Source: Paraglaciecola psychrophila 170
GTDB lineage: Bacteria > Pseudomonadota > Gammaproteobacteria > Enterobacterales > Alteromonadaceae
DNA length: 64,000 nucleotides
Direction of reading: 5' to 3'
Assembly: GCF_000347635.1 (NCBI RefSeq)
Contig: NC_020514.1
Location: 5,084,001 to 5,148,000, forward strand
A model generated the notes under the pieces. The model was not told the DNA's origin. It saw only the letters and a program-made list of their open reading frames with translations, and did no database searches. Positions 11,237-20,843 of the stretch are shown here, piece after piece. A program made the translations under genes and the position numbers. Position 1 is the first letter of the stretch. Each line of letters starts with the position of its first letter.

Positions 11237-11388
11237 AATTGCTATATGCCAACAGTTATCAGTCTCAGTCTCAAAGCTTGATAACCACGAGTGAAAAACA
11301 CTGCTTTAATAGGTCTTTATGCACACTATTTAGCTTACGACGCTCCCTTTTTTACTCTATAAATCATTGAGTTTAGTAAATAAACGGT

Positions 11389-11402
11389 ACCCATGCATGG
11401 GT
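11389..11402. repeat. 14-bp perfect palindrome upstream of the msh operon
   Basis: ACCCATGCATGGGT is a perfect palindrome 71 bases before the mshI ATG, in the only non-coding stretch (11237-11472) ahead of the pilus operon. It could be an operator for a dimeric regulator. I could not assign a promoter with confidence in this stretch. Confidence 0.45.
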
Positions 11403-11472
11403 CATTTAAAACTAGCTCTTTTGATGGTTTTTTGCTGTAATAGATTAACTTTAAAGTGATAAAGCCTATGAC

Positions 11473-12402
11473 ATGCAAATTGGTTGGCGCGAATTTATTA
11501 AAGGTCGATTTAAAAAGACCTCAAAATTTCATTCCGTAGGGATCGAAATTGGTGTTAACAATTTTCACATTTCTACCTTAAAAAAAGTCAAGGGAAAACT
11601 TAACTGGGTAAAGCAACACTCTGCATCTATCGAAAATTGGCAAACTACACTCAAGACTTACGTCGAAACGAATAATATTACAAATACCCAATGTAATATC
11701 GCCTTATCCATCTCAAAATATAAATTGTTGCAACTCGACAGGCCTGCTGTAGAAGACGCAGAGTTAATACAAGCCTTGCAATGGATGGTTAAAGAGCAAT
11801 TATTCAGTGATGATGAATTTGTCATTGATTATTTTGACCCTCCTGCAGTTACTGCAACTTCTACAAAAAAATTAAATGTAGTTGCTGTAAGCAAGGGTGA
11901 CGTGATGGAAGTTCGCGATGGTGTATTGAAAGCAGGTTTAGCACTCAACATTATAGGTATTGAAGAGCTGGCAATCTGCAATCTTTTAACACCCAGCGAT
12001 GACGCTGTTATTACTTTAAAACAAGAGGAAGGTGGACAGCTTAGTTTGAACATTATTAAGCGTAACCAATTGTTCTTTTCTCGACGTTTACGGGGTTATG
12101 AAAACCTGGCTAACTTTTCGCAAGAAGAATTAAAAATGGGTGTAGTTGATAACTTAAGTCTAGAAATTCAACGCTCCATGGATTATTTTGAGAGCCAGTT
12201 ACGACAAGCACCTGTAAAAAAAGTCTATATTTCTTTAGATACGATCCATCAAAAGCAGGTCGCCAACATGATCAAACAAGTAATTTTTGTTTCGGTGGAA
12301 AAATTCATACCCAGTGTGAATACAGATGATGGAATGCCAATTAAAGCATCAAGCTTTGCTAGTTTAGGCGCAGCAATTGATAATGCGAGTTTGATTGCCT
12401 AA
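11473..12402 (+). CDS. mshI: MSHA biogenesis protein MshI (PilM-like)
   Basis: A 309-residue cytoplasmic protein with an actin-like/PilM arrangement, first gene of the MSHA pilus operon. The N-terminal strand FHSVGIEIGVNNFHISTLKK resembles the first phosphate-loop strand of PilM, and the C-terminal half contains DNLSLEIQRSMDYFESQL, the usual PilM segment. In type IV pili PilM docks on the cytoplasmic tail of PilN and links the assembly ATPase to the inner-membrane platform. The next gene overlaps it by one base (TAATG-type junction) and encodes the PilN partner, which supports the call. Confidence 0.9.
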   Translation: MQIGWREFIKGRFKKTSKFHSVGIEIGVNNFHISTLKKVKGKLNWVKQHSASIENWQTTLKTYVETNNITNTQCNIALSISKYKLLQLDRPAVEDAELIQALQWMVKEQLFSDDEFVIDYFDPPAVTATSTKKLNVVAVSKGDVMEVRDGVLKAGLALNIIGIEELAICNLLTPSDDAVITLKQEEGGQLSLNIIKRNQLFFSRRLRGYENLANFSQEELKMGVVDNLSLEIQRSMDYFESQLRQAPVKKVYISLDTIHQKQVANMIKQVIFVSVEKFIPSVNTDDGMPIKASSFASLGAAIDNASLIA

Positions 12403-13016
12403 TGAAGCATATAGTTAACTTTTATCATCCAGAGTTTCATCCTCAGTTACGTTTGTTAACATTGCCTAGCGTCATCATAAGTTGGGTATTTGTAGCACTT
12501 ATTTGCAGCTTTTTTTACTTTTATCTGGCAACAGAACAAATAAACATCAAATCTGAAATTTCTAAGCTAGAACAAGATAGTCAACAGCAAAAAATATTAG
12601 TTAAAGAGTTACAAAACGCAATAGACAACCAGAAAGTTAATCCAACACTGCTTACACAAGTGGAAAAGAATCAACAAATTATCAGTCTCAAAAAACGCGT
12701 TTTAAATAAGTTGTCCAGTCAAGAGCAGTTAAAATCACACAGTTTTTCGAAACTGATGATAGATCTCTCCAATCACGATCAAGATGGACTGTGGCTAACT
12801 CATATAAACTTGAATGGTATAAGTATAGTAATGGAAGGCGCAGCAACAGACTCTTCCATAGTACCCAGATGGCTTAGTTCATTAGGCCAAACTGATTATT
12901 TTAGAGGACAAGAATTCTCTAATACTAGGCTTTATCGTGACTCTGAGCAACAACTCAACTTCGTTATCTCAACAAGTACAGAGCCTACATTAGAAAAGGA
13001 CTCTAATAATGAGTAA
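12402..13016 (+). CDS. mshI2: MSHA biogenesis protein MshI2 (PilN-like)
   Basis: A 204-residue bitopic inner-membrane protein: a short cytoplasmic N-terminus (MKHIVNFYHPEFHP, matching the PilM-binding peptide position of PilN), one transmembrane helix at about residues 23-44, a coiled coil (about 45-105) and a periplasmic domain. It should form the PilM-PilN-PilO inner-membrane bridge with mshI and mshJ. The start overlaps the mshI stop and the end overlaps mshJ by 8 bases. Vibrio operons often lack this separate gene name, while Shewanella-type operons have it. Confidence 0.85.
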   Translation: MKHIVNFYHPEFHPQLRLLTLPSVIISWVFVALICSFFYFYLATEQINIKSEISKLEQDSQQQKILVKELQNAIDNQKVNPTLLTQVEKNQQIISLKKRVLNKLSSQEQLKSHSFSKLMIDLSNHDQDGLWLTHINLNGISIVMEGAATDSSIVPRWLSSLGQTDYFRGQEFSNTRLYRDSEQQLNFVISTSTEPTLEKDSNNE

Positions 13017-13680
13017 TTCTTTGGAGCAGGAATACAAGAAACTTTCGATTAAATTCTTAGAAGTAAGCTTGCGTGAGCAGATTTTAATTCTACTTTGTGG
13101 CTTAGCTGTTGTGATATTGATGATGTACACTTTTTTATTAGAGCCCATATTAGAGAATTCAGAAAAGTTACAGCAGAAAAGTATTAGTGCAAAAAAAGAG
13201 ATTAGTATTTTGGCGGGACAGGTGTCTGAATTGACCAACACACTTAAAACTAATCCAAACGACCCAGTTCTTGAAAGAATCGCTTTATTGAAACGCCAAA
13301 TACGAAACATTATTAATCAATTACAGACACAAACAGATAATTTAGTGCCCGCTAATGAAATGGCAGGAATGTTAGAAAATGTATTAGTAGGCAGTAAGGG
13401 GTTAAAGTTAATCGAATTGCAGTCTATTGCGCCAGTATCTATATCATTGGGACAATCCCAAAAAGGTGAAGAACCAATAGCTGGTTTATATCGCCACGGT
13501 GTCACACTTGCATTTGAAGGAAGTTATTTCGATATTAAACGGTATATAGAAAAACTAGAATCCTTGCCATGGCAATTTTACTGGAAAAAATTTGACTACC
13601 TAGTAGGTGAATACCCAACTGCAAGTGTTGAGTTAGAAATATATACTCTCAGTACCAACAAAGCTTTCATAGGAGTTTAA
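13009..13680 (+). CDS. mshJ: MSHA biogenesis protein MshJ (PilO-like)
   Basis: A 223-residue inner-membrane protein with one transmembrane helix (about residues 24-45), a coiled-coil stretch (about 45-110) and a periplasmic ferredoxin-like domain (GVTLAFEGSYFDIKRYIEKL is the characteristic strand-helix of PilO/GspM proteins). It partners the PilN-like product of the preceding gene in the alignment complex between the platform and the secretin. It ends six bases before mshK. Confidence 0.9.
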   Translation: MSNSLEQEYKKLSIKFLEVSLREQILILLCGLAVVILMMYTFLLEPILENSEKLQQKSISAKKEISILAGQVSELTNTLKTNPNDPVLERIALLKRQIRNIINQLQTQTDNLVPANEMAGMLENVLVGSKGLKLIELQSIAPVSISLGQSQKGEEPIAGLYRHGVTLAFEGSYFDIKRYIEKLESLPWQFYWKKFDYLVGEYPTASVELEIYTLSTNKAFIGV

Positions 13681-13686
13681 GGGCAT

Positions 13687-14028
13687 ATGAAACAGTTATT
13701 ATTATTATTTTGCTTCGGAATAACTAACGTACAAGCAGACGTATTGACGGACCCAACTAAACCCAGTCTAAATAATTCGATATTTAATTCTGGCAATGAT
13801 TCAAAAACTACCACCACAATGGCGCTAACATTAACTGCCATCATTAATAACAATCAAATTAAGCAAGCTATTATAAATGGGATAAGCTTTGCAGAAGGCC
13901 AACAAGTGCAGGGTTACAAAGTGATTTCAATTGGTAAAAATCATGTTGAATTAGATGGAACAAATGGCAAACAGACACTTTTTGTCAATAACAACAGCAT
14001 AAAAAAAGACACAAATAATGGTTTTTAA
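13687..14028 (+). CDS. mshK: MSHA biogenesis protein MshK (PilP-like)
   Basis: A 113-residue periplasmic protein. A signal peptide (about residues 1-17, ending VQAD) is followed by the DPTKPS motif, which is the typical start of mature MshK/PilP-like proteins, and a small beta domain with the GYKVISIGKNHVELDG strand pattern of GspC/PilP homology regions. It should connect the inner-membrane complex to the MshL secretin. It overlaps mshL by 11 bases. Confidence 0.88.
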   Translation: MKQLLLLFCFGITNVQADVLTDPTKPSLNNSIFNSGNDSKTTTTMALTLTAIINNNQIKQAIINGISFAEGQQVQGYKVISIGKNHVELDGTNGKQTLFVNNNSIKKDTNNGF

Positions 14029-15712
14029 GAAATTACTACTTTTGGGCATAGTCTTGATTATTTGTTCATGCCAAAGTCAACAAAAAACCACAGCCGTGGC
14101 TCACTCTTTTAACTCTGCTATTGCAGAATATGAAAACGAAGATAAACAAAACAGTCAGCCTCTGGCTGGCCAATCCTTAGTCGGCGGCCCCCTATTAACA
14201 ATTCCTGACGAAATCAACCAAGCCCTATTGCCTAGCCCGAGCGATACATCCAACCAACTCTTTGGCGAGTCAAAGTATGATATTAACGCACAGAAAGTAG
14301 GTGCGGCTGCATTTTTCAGCAGCATAGTCAAAGGTACGCCATATAGCGTCGCTATCCATCCTGACGTTTCGGGGGAGATTTCACTAGACTTAAAGCAGGT
14401 AGCATTGACAGATGTGTTCGATTTAGTAGCTGAGCTATATGGCTATGAAATCGAACATAAACAAAACATCTATCGTATATATCCTACAGGAATGCGCACT
14501 GAAACCTTCGCGATTAATTATCTATTAATGAAACGAGATGGAGCAACACAAACGAGTATTACTTCAGGAGGTGTTTCACAAGCCTCTGGAAACAGCAGTA
14601 GTGGCATTAATTCTCAAAATCGTTTCAGTGGTAATTCTAGTAATTCGGGCAGTAGCAGTAACAGTAACAACAACTTAGGGTCAGGCAATAATAGCAACGG
14701 CACGAGTATCTCCACTCGCACCGAGACCGACTTTTGGGCTGAATTGTTGGCTACGCTAGAGTCTATGCTTGGTAAAGGAGAAGGCAAAAGTGTGATGGTC
14801 ACACCTCAAGCAGGTTTGGTAACAGTACGTGCTATGCCTAAAGAAATTAGGGCCGTAAAAGCTTTTTTAGATGTGTCTGAGGAAATTATTCAAAGACAAG
14901 TTATTCTCGAAGCCAGAATTATAGAGGTTGCACTTGATGATGGTTATCAACAAGGCATTAACTGGGGGCAAATTCTAGCCAATAGTGGCTCAACAGATTT
15001 TCAGTTTTCTAACTCTCCTGGGGCCATTGGCAATAGCATAAGTGCCGCATTAGGTAACGTCACCAGCTTGTCGTTTATTAATAAAGACTTTTCTGGTGTA
15101 TTATCGCTGCTATCTACTCAAGGTAATGTGCAGGTGTTGTCTAGTCCACGAGTAACCGCAATTAATAATCAAAAAGCGGTGATTAAAGTGGGAGATGATG
15201 AATATTTTGTCACCGATGTATCTAGCCAAAGCACCATCTCTAGCAGTACCACTTCAGTGGTACCCAATATTGAGTTAACCCCCTTCTTTTCAGGCATAGC
15301 TCTAGATGTCACACCCCAAATAGATGCAGACGGTATGGTTTTATTGCATGTGCATCCTTCTGTGATTGAAACTCAAGAGCAAGAAAAAATCGTAACCTTA
15401 AACCAAGAGCAATTTGTATTGCCTCTTGCTCAAAGTAATATTCGCGAATCTGATACCGTCATTCGGGCTAAATCAGGTGAGATAGTGGTCATTGGTGGAT
15501 TGATGCAAACAATTATTTCAGAGTCAGAATCAAAAACACCTCTACTTGGAGATATTCCAATTTTAGGAAACCTGTTTAAAAGTAAACGAAACAGTGAAAT
15601 TAAAAAAGAACTGGTGATTTTAATCAAACCGACTGTGGTGGGTAAAGACACCTGGAAACAGGAGTTAAGACGTAGTAGAGATCAAATGGCCGATTGGCTT
15701 CACGTGGACTAA
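14018..15712 (+). CDS. mshL: MSHA pilus secretin MshL
   Basis: A 564-residue outer-membrane secretin, the pore through which the pilus leaves the cell. Residues 1-17 are a lipoprotein signal with the lipobox IICSC. N-domains follow (VALTDVFDLVAELYGYEIEH), then a low-complexity Ser/Asn/Gly loop at about residues 180-230, then the secretin core with RQVILEARIIEVALDDGYQQ, VLSSPRVTAINNQKA and the closing IRAKSGEIVVIGGLMQ and TPLLGDIPILGNLFKS segments, which are diagnostic. It ends four bases before mshM. Confidence 0.96.
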   Translation: MVFKKLLLLGIVLIICSCQSQQKTTAVAHSFNSAIAEYENEDKQNSQPLAGQSLVGGPLLTIPDEINQALLPSPSDTSNQLFGESKYDINAQKVGAAAFFSSIVKGTPYSVAIHPDVSGEISLDLKQVALTDVFDLVAELYGYEIEHKQNIYRIYPTGMRTETFAINYLLMKRDGATQTSITSGGVSQASGNSSSGINSQNRFSGNSSNSGSSSNSNNNLGSGNNSNGTSISTRTETDFWAELLATLESMLGKGEGKSVMVTPQAGLVTVRAMPKEIRAVKAFLDVSEEIIQRQVILEARIIEVALDDGYQQGINWGQILANSGSTDFQFSNSPGAIGNSISAALGNVTSLSFINKDFSGVLSLLSTQGNVQVLSSPRVTAINNQKAVIKVGDDEYFVTDVSSQSTISSSTTSVVPNIELTPFFSGIALDVTPQIDADGMVLLHVHPSVIETQEQEKIVTLNQEQFVLPLAQSNIRESDTVIRAKSGEIVVIGGLMQTIISESESKTPLLGDIPILGNLFKSKRNSEIKKELVILIKPTVVGKDTWKQELRRSRDQMADWLHVD

Positions 15713-15715
15713 ATC

Positions 15716-16624
15716 ATGTATCTATACCACTACGGTATTAAAGAATTACCTTTCACATTAACACCCAACACCAGTTATTTTTTTGGCCTGCCCAGCCACA
15801 AAGAAGCGATTCAAGTATTATTGACTGCACTCAAAACGGGTGAAGGCTTTATTAAGGTCACCGGCGAAGTAGGTACAGGTAAAACCTTAATTTGTCGTAA
15901 GTTGTTAAACGAATTACCCGCCCACTTTGTTGCCGCTTATATTCCTAATCCATATTTAACCCCCACAGAGCTTCGCCGAGCAGTAGCGAGTGAGTTAAAC
16001 GTGGTGTTAACTGACAATTCTGATCAGCAGGAATTTACGCAGCGTATTCAACAACGTCTGATCCATATTCACCAAGAAAATAGAGGTGTCGTGCTCATCA
16101 TTGATGAAGCACAAGCGCTACCAGTAGAAAGTATTGAAGCACTTAGGTTAATTACTAATCTGGAAACCGAATCACGTAAATTGTTGCAAGTGGTATTGTT
16201 TGGTCAGCCGGAATTGAACGATAAGTTGTCTTTGCCGGAGCTAAGACAATTAAAACAAAGAGTGACATTTTCTTATACTCTGCAATTGATGGATAGCGAT
16301 CAAGTTTATCAATATGTAAAACATAGAATGAATGTAGCGGGTTATCGTGGGGGCGATTTGTTCGACCGGAAATGTTGCTCTTTGCTTTTTAAGGCCAGCA
16401 AAGGCACCCCACGAATAGTCAATGTGTTATGCCACAAAGCTTTAATGCTAGCCTATGGCGAAGGCCTGCAAAAAATCCCTGTATCACATGTAAAACTATC
16501 GATAAAAGATACCGAAGCCGCCACACAAACTAAATACACCTTACTCATATCATGTGTCGGTGTTTTAGTTGTTATGATAGCTTTAAGTTTTACTTATTTT
16601 AGCTGGTTGGGGTTTGCTTTATGA
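15716..16624 (+). CDS. mshM: MSHA biogenesis ATPase MshM (ExeA-like)
   Basis: A 302-residue AAA ATPase of the ExeA/GspA group. The N-terminus has the family start (YGIKELPFTLTPNTSYFFGL), Walker A is GEVGTGKT (about residues 47-54), Walker B is VVLIIDEAQ (about 119-127), and a transmembrane helix sits at about residues 276-298. These ATPases help place or open the secretin. The stop overlaps the mshN ATG (ATGA), so translation is probably coupled. Confidence 0.93.
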   Translation: MYLYHYGIKELPFTLTPNTSYFFGLPSHKEAIQVLLTALKTGEGFIKVTGEVGTGKTLICRKLLNELPAHFVAAYIPNPYLTPTELRRAVASELNVVLTDNSDQQEFTQRIQQRLIHIHQENRGVVLIIDEAQALPVESIEALRLITNLETESRKLLQVVLFGQPELNDKLSLPELRQLKQRVTFSYTLQLMDSDQVYQYVKHRMNVAGYRGGDLFDRKCCSLLFKASKGTPRIVNVLCHKALMLAYGEGLQKIPVSHVKLSIKDTEAATQTKYTLLISCVGVLVVMIALSFTYFSWLGFAL

Positions 16625-17764
16625 GTGTAGTGAACAAAATGCTGAAGGATTTAGAAGCCCGTCAGTCTAAACCGGACGAGATAAATGCTGATTACCAGGC
16701 ACCGCAAAAAAAACAATCAAAGCGATGGGGTTTAGCACTATTAATATTATCTCTCGCCGCTATCACTTTTGCCTTGGTAGATAAAAACCAGCTGTTTGGT
16801 GAAAACAAGAATACTGAAGTTACAGCCATTGTGAATCCAAAACCTTTATCCCCAGCATCGTCAATAAAAAAGATGACTATTCTCACAGAAACGGCCCAAA
16901 TAAAAGAGCAAATTCAGCCACAGATAGCTGCAACGCAACCTTCCAAAGATACGATTAAAAAGGTTATAGCTGAAACAGACATTACCTCAACAATTAAGGT
17001 ACCAGCTGTCAAACAAATATTGCCTAGTAAACTTGAAATGGCTGCAGATAATCCTTTTTTTTACAAAAAATAAAAACTCAAAATATAAAAGTTCAAGAGA
17101 AACACCTAAACATCCTAGACAGCAACAAACTCAAGATCCAAGAGGCACCGGAACAAACACCAAGCTTTACCATGACTGACAGCAGTCAGAAAAATAACAC
17201 CAGTAGTTTAAAACAACGAATTGCCAAGAGCCTCAATAATGATAATCTCAACTTGGCACAGTACTTATTAAAGGAATTATTGGAAACTGAACCTGATAAT
17301 ATTAAAGCTAGGAAAAAATTAGCGGCATTACTGTTTGCTCAAGGTGATTACATGCAGTCCAAGCAGCTACTTATTAGAGGTATTGAATTACACCCAGCCA
17401 AAGGTGATCTAAGGTTGATGCTGGCCCGATTGTATATGGTTCAAAAAAACCGTCACTCGCCATAAATATATTGTCTGAATTTCAGCCTAACAGAGAAGAC
17501 CAAACTGAATACTTAGCCTATCGCGCGGCTTTAGCACAGCAATTAAAGCAGACAAAACTAGCTAAGAAGGATTATCAAACCCTGACTAAAATCGAATCTG
17601 ATAATGCAAAATGGTGGTTGGGTTTAGCGGTTGCAAAAGATCAATTGGGTGAAATAAATATGGCGATAAAGTCCTACAATAAGGCAAGTTCACTTGGTCA
17701 ATTACAAGGTTCAGTAAACGAGTTTATTCAACAACGTATTACAGTATTAGCAGGCACACCATGA
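16621..17764 (+). pseudogene. mshN: MSHA biogenesis protein MshN, split by two frameshifts
   Basis: MshN is an inner-membrane protein with C-terminal TPR repeats. The first frame gives MSVVNKMLKDLEARQSKPDE and a transmembrane helix (about residues 38-55), then stops at 17071 just after a run of eight T (17055-17062). Coding continues in the -1 frame (LQKIKTQNIKVQEKHLNILD, then the first TPR block), stops at 17463 after a run of seven A (17443-17449), and continues again in the -1 frame through the second TPR block to TGA at 17764. Adding one base in each run gives 1146 bases and an intact 381-residue protein. The final stop overlaps the mshE ATG, showing the last frame is the real one. It may be a sequencing artefact or real inactivation. 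Confidence 0.88.
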
Positions 17765-19632
17765 AACCTAAAGTCAAAATACGCTTAGGCGATTTACTTG
17801 TTCAACAAGGTATCATCAGTGAAGAGCAGTTAATGAAAGCCCTTGCTGCGCAAAAGGAGTCAGGCCGCAAATTAGGCTTTATGTTAATAGAGCTTGGTCT
17901 CGTAACTGAAAAACAGCTTCTGTCGTTTTTATCGCAACACTTAAATGTGCCTTTGGTCGACATCAGTCAATATAACGTGTCATTAGCGGCTGTGAATATG
18001 TTACCTGAAGTGCAAGCCCGAAGGCACCGAGCTTTGGTGCTTGAGGACAAGGGCAACAGATTACTAGTGGCAATGAGCGACCCAGCTGATTTAGCGGCGC
18101 TAGATGTATTATCTGGATTATTACCCAAACCTATAGATGTGGCTGTTGTTAGCGATTCACAACTGATCCTAGCCTATGACAATTTTTATCGGCGTACCGA
18201 AGAAATTGCTTCCTTTGCCCAAGAACTGGCTGAAGAATATCAAGATGAAACCGAGTTTGATTTTAGCTCTGGTTTAGGCGGCGAGCAAGACACAGCCGTA
18301 GCCAGATTATTGCAATCTATATTTGAAGATGCGATCCAGGCGAAGGCATCGGATATCCATATTGAACCTGATGAGGGCTCGTTACGCATTCGGATGCGAG
18401 TAGACGGTGTTTTACAGGAAAACGTGATCCAAGAAAAAAATATCGCTTCGGCCTTGGTTCTCAGACTCAAATTAATGTCAGGACTGGACATATCTGAAAA
18501 ACGTCTACCACAAGACGGTCGAACCAGTGTGCGTATCAAAGGACATAACGTCGACGTGCGAGTTTCAACCATGCCGATACAGGCTGGCGAATCCGTTGTG
18601 ATGCGTTTACTCGATCAATCTGCAGGTTTGCTGACCCTTGACCAAACTGGCATGCCGAATAATTTATTGACACGTTTTAGACGTTTATTATACCGACCGC
18701 ACGGCATGATTTTGGTGACTGGCCCTACAGGCTCTGGTAAAACCACAACCTTGTATGGTGCATTGAGTGAATTAAACAAAGCAGCATCAAAAATTATTAC
18801 TGTTGAAGACCCCGTGGAATACAGACTGCCAAGAATAAACCAAGTACAAATCAATAATAAAATTGGACTAAGTTTTTCAAATGTTTTGCGTACCACTCTT
18901 CGGCAAGATCCAGACATTATCATGGTTGGCGAAATGCGCGACCAAGAAACAGCCGAAATAGGCTTACGTGGTGCGTTGACGGGTCACTTAGTGCTATCAA
19001 CCTTGCATACCAATAATGCTATTAGTAGCGCAGTAAGGTTGATCGATATGGGTGCACCTGGTTACTTGGTAGCTAGTTCATTACGTGCAGTGATAGCGCA
19101 AAGGTTAGTACGAAAAATATGTGAAAAATGTAGTGAAGATTATCGTCTCAATACCGAAGAATTATTATGGCTAAACACCTTAGATAATAGCCTTAAAGAC
19201 GTCAATTTTAAGCAGGGAAAAGGTTGTCAAAGCTGTAACAAAACCGGTTATAGAGGGCGAATTGGTGTATTTGAGTTGCTTGAAATGACCGAAAACATGA
19301 TGAACGCATTAAAAGTAAATGACACTGTCACCTTTTCGCAAGCTGCTCAGCAAAGCCCTGGCTTTGTACCACTGGCCAAAGTAGCCCTGATGTACGCAAA
19401 GATGGGTATTACCTCAATAAACGAAGTGCTGAAGTTAATTGAAATGGTGGTAGATGAACGCGTAATCACACAACCAGATATCGCTGACACTATTGAACAA
19501 GAATTAGCGCAGGTCGTGATCGAACAAAAGACCAATCAAACACCAACTGACGAAGCACCCAAATCACCAGGCTTTTCATTTGAATTAGAGCCGAATGATC
19601 CAGCACCGGGAGGTGACGGTGGCAAAGTTTAG
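17761..19632 (+). CDS. mshE: MSHA pilus extension ATPase MshE
   Basis: A 623-residue GspE/PilB-type hexameric ATPase that powers pilus extension. Residues about 5-65 contain two copies of the RLGxxL...Q module (RLGDLLVQQGIISEEQLMKA and KLGFMLIELGLVTEKQLLSF), the MshEN domain known from Vibrio MshE to bind cyclic di-GMP. Walker A is GPTGSGKTTTLY (about residues 320-331), the Asp box lies in ITVEDPVEY, Walker B in DPDIIMVGEMRD, and the zinc tetracysteine is CEKC...CQSC. The tail after about residue 580 is an extra low-complexity extension ending in DPAPGGDGGKV. The ATG overlaps the mshN stop; the 3' end overlaps mshG. Confidence 0.96.
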   Translation: MKPKVKIRLGDLLVQQGIISEEQLMKALAAQKESGRKLGFMLIELGLVTEKQLLSFLSQHLNVPLVDISQYNVSLAAVNMLPEVQARRHRALVLEDKGNRLLVAMSDPADLAALDVLSGLLPKPIDVAVVSDSQLILAYDNFYRRTEEIASFAQELAEEYQDETEFDFSSGLGGEQDTAVARLLQSIFEDAIQAKASDIHIEPDEGSLRIRMRVDGVLQENVIQEKNIASALVLRLKLMSGLDISEKRLPQDGRTSVRIKGHNVDVRVSTMPIQAGESVVMRLLDQSAGLLTLDQTGMPNNLLTRFRRLLYRPHGMILVTGPTGSGKTTTLYGALSELNKAASKIITVEDPVEYRLPRINQVQINNKIGLSFSNVLRTTLRQDPDIIMVGEMRDQETAEIGLRGALTGHLVLSTLHTNNAISSAVRLIDMGAPGYLVASSLRAVIAQRLVRKICEKCSEDYRLNTEELLWLNTLDNSLKDVNFKQGKGCQSCNKTGYRGRIGVFELLEMTENMMNALKVNDTVTFSQAAQQSPGFVPLAKVALMYAKMGITSINEVLKLIEMVVDERVITQPDIADTIEQELAQVVIEQKTNQTPTDEAPKSPGFSFELEPNDPAPGGDGGKV

Positions 19633-20839
19633 CTATAAGGCCAGAAAAACCGGGGGTGAACTTGCCACAGGTGTGCTAGAGGCACCAGATGCTTCAACTG
19701 TTGCACAAATTTTAGCTGGGCGTAGCTACACACCCATAGAGATCACCGAAAACAGCTCAGAAAAGACCACTGAATTATCACAAATTTCATTTTTTACACC
19801 TCAGATTACACTCGATGACTTGGTGATATTTTCTCGGCAAATGTATTCTTTAGCTAAATCTGGGATCCCCATTTTGCGTGCGGTCAGAGGGTTAGCCGAC
19901 ACCAACGGTTCTAAACGAATGGCTATGGCACTAGATGATGTGGCAGATCAACTTGAACGTGGTCGTACTTTGTCTTCAGCGTTAAACAAACATCATCATA
20001 CGTTTGGCCGATTATTTGTCAGCATTGTGCATGTGGGTGAAAATACCGGTAAATTAGACGACGCTTTTTTGCAGTTATCGTTTTACTTAGAACGCGAACA
20101 AGAAACTCGAAAACAAATCAAAGCAGCCACTCGTTACCCAATGTTTGTGTTGATTGCCATCGTGATCGCCATGGTGATCATGAATATCGTGGTTGTTCCT
20201 ATTTTTGCTGATATGTTTTTGTCTTTTGGAGCCGAGTTACCTTTAATGACGCGTATATTGTTATCCACATCTAACTTTTTCATTACTAAATGGCCATTTT
20301 TATTGGTAGGTATCGCCCTTATAACGTACCTAGTAATAAGGTACTTACGCACTGAGAATGGCCGTTATAAATGGGACAGAACCAAGTTAAAGTTGCCTGT
20401 AGTTGGTAGCATTTTTGAGCGTACTTTATTAGGACGATTTGCTCGCAGCTTTTCTATGATGTTGGTCTCTGGTGTACCATTAACCTCAGCACTTAATTTG
20501 GTAGCAGAAGCGGTCAACAATGCCTTCATGTCCGATAGTATTTTAAGTATGCGCAAGAATATTGAAAAAGGTGAAAGCTTATCTAGAGTAGCCAGTAGCA
20601 GTAAATTATTTACACCTTTAGTGTTACAAATGATCAATGTGGGAGAAGAAACAGGTAGAGTAGATGAGTTATTATCCGAGGTTGCAGAGTTCTATGAGCG
20701 AGAAGTCGATTACGACTTAAAAAGCCTGACGTCAAAAATTGAACCTATTTTAATAAGCATCGTGGCAGGCATGGTACTAATACTGGCTTTGGGTATTTTC
20801 ACGCCAATGTGGGATATGATGGGCGCAATAAAAGGCTAA
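19619..20839 (+). CDS. mshG: MSHA pilus platform protein MshG (PilC/GspF-like)
   Basis: A polytopic inner-membrane platform protein of 406 residues with the two-fold GspF repeat: LVIFSRQMYSLAKSGIPILR in the first half and LLGRFARSFSMMLVSGVPLT in the second, each followed by membrane helices. I chose the GTG at 19619 (product starts MAKFSYKARKTGG, the usual family start) because GGGAGG lies five bases before it; an ATG at 19595 would add eight unusual residues. The start overlaps the mshE end by 14 bases. Confidence 0.93.
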   Translation: MAKFSYKARKTGGELATGVLEAPDASTVAQILAGRSYTPIEITENSSEKTTELSQISFFTPQITLDDLVIFSRQMYSLAKSGIPILRAVRGLADTNGSKRMAMALDDVADQLERGRTLSSALNKHHHTFGRLFVSIVHVGENTGKLDDAFLQLSFYLEREQETRKQIKAATRYPMFVLIAIVIAMVIMNIVVVPIFADMFLSFGAELPLMTRILLSTSNFFITKWPFLLVGIALITYLVIRYLRTENGRYKWDRTKLKLPVVGSIFERTLLGRFARSFSMMLVSGVPLTSALNLVAEAVNNAFMSDSILSMRKNIEKGESLSRVASSSKLFTPLVLQMINVGEETGRVDELLSEVAEFYEREVDYDLKSLTSKIEPILISIVAGMVLILALGIFTPMWDMMGAIKG

Positions 20840-20843
20840 CGTT

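Noticed and set aside
17071..17764. Programmed -1 frameshifting in mshN
   Set aside because: T8 and A7 runs can cause slippage, but two events in a row would make the full protein very rare, and I see no stimulatory structure. Error or mutation is simpler.
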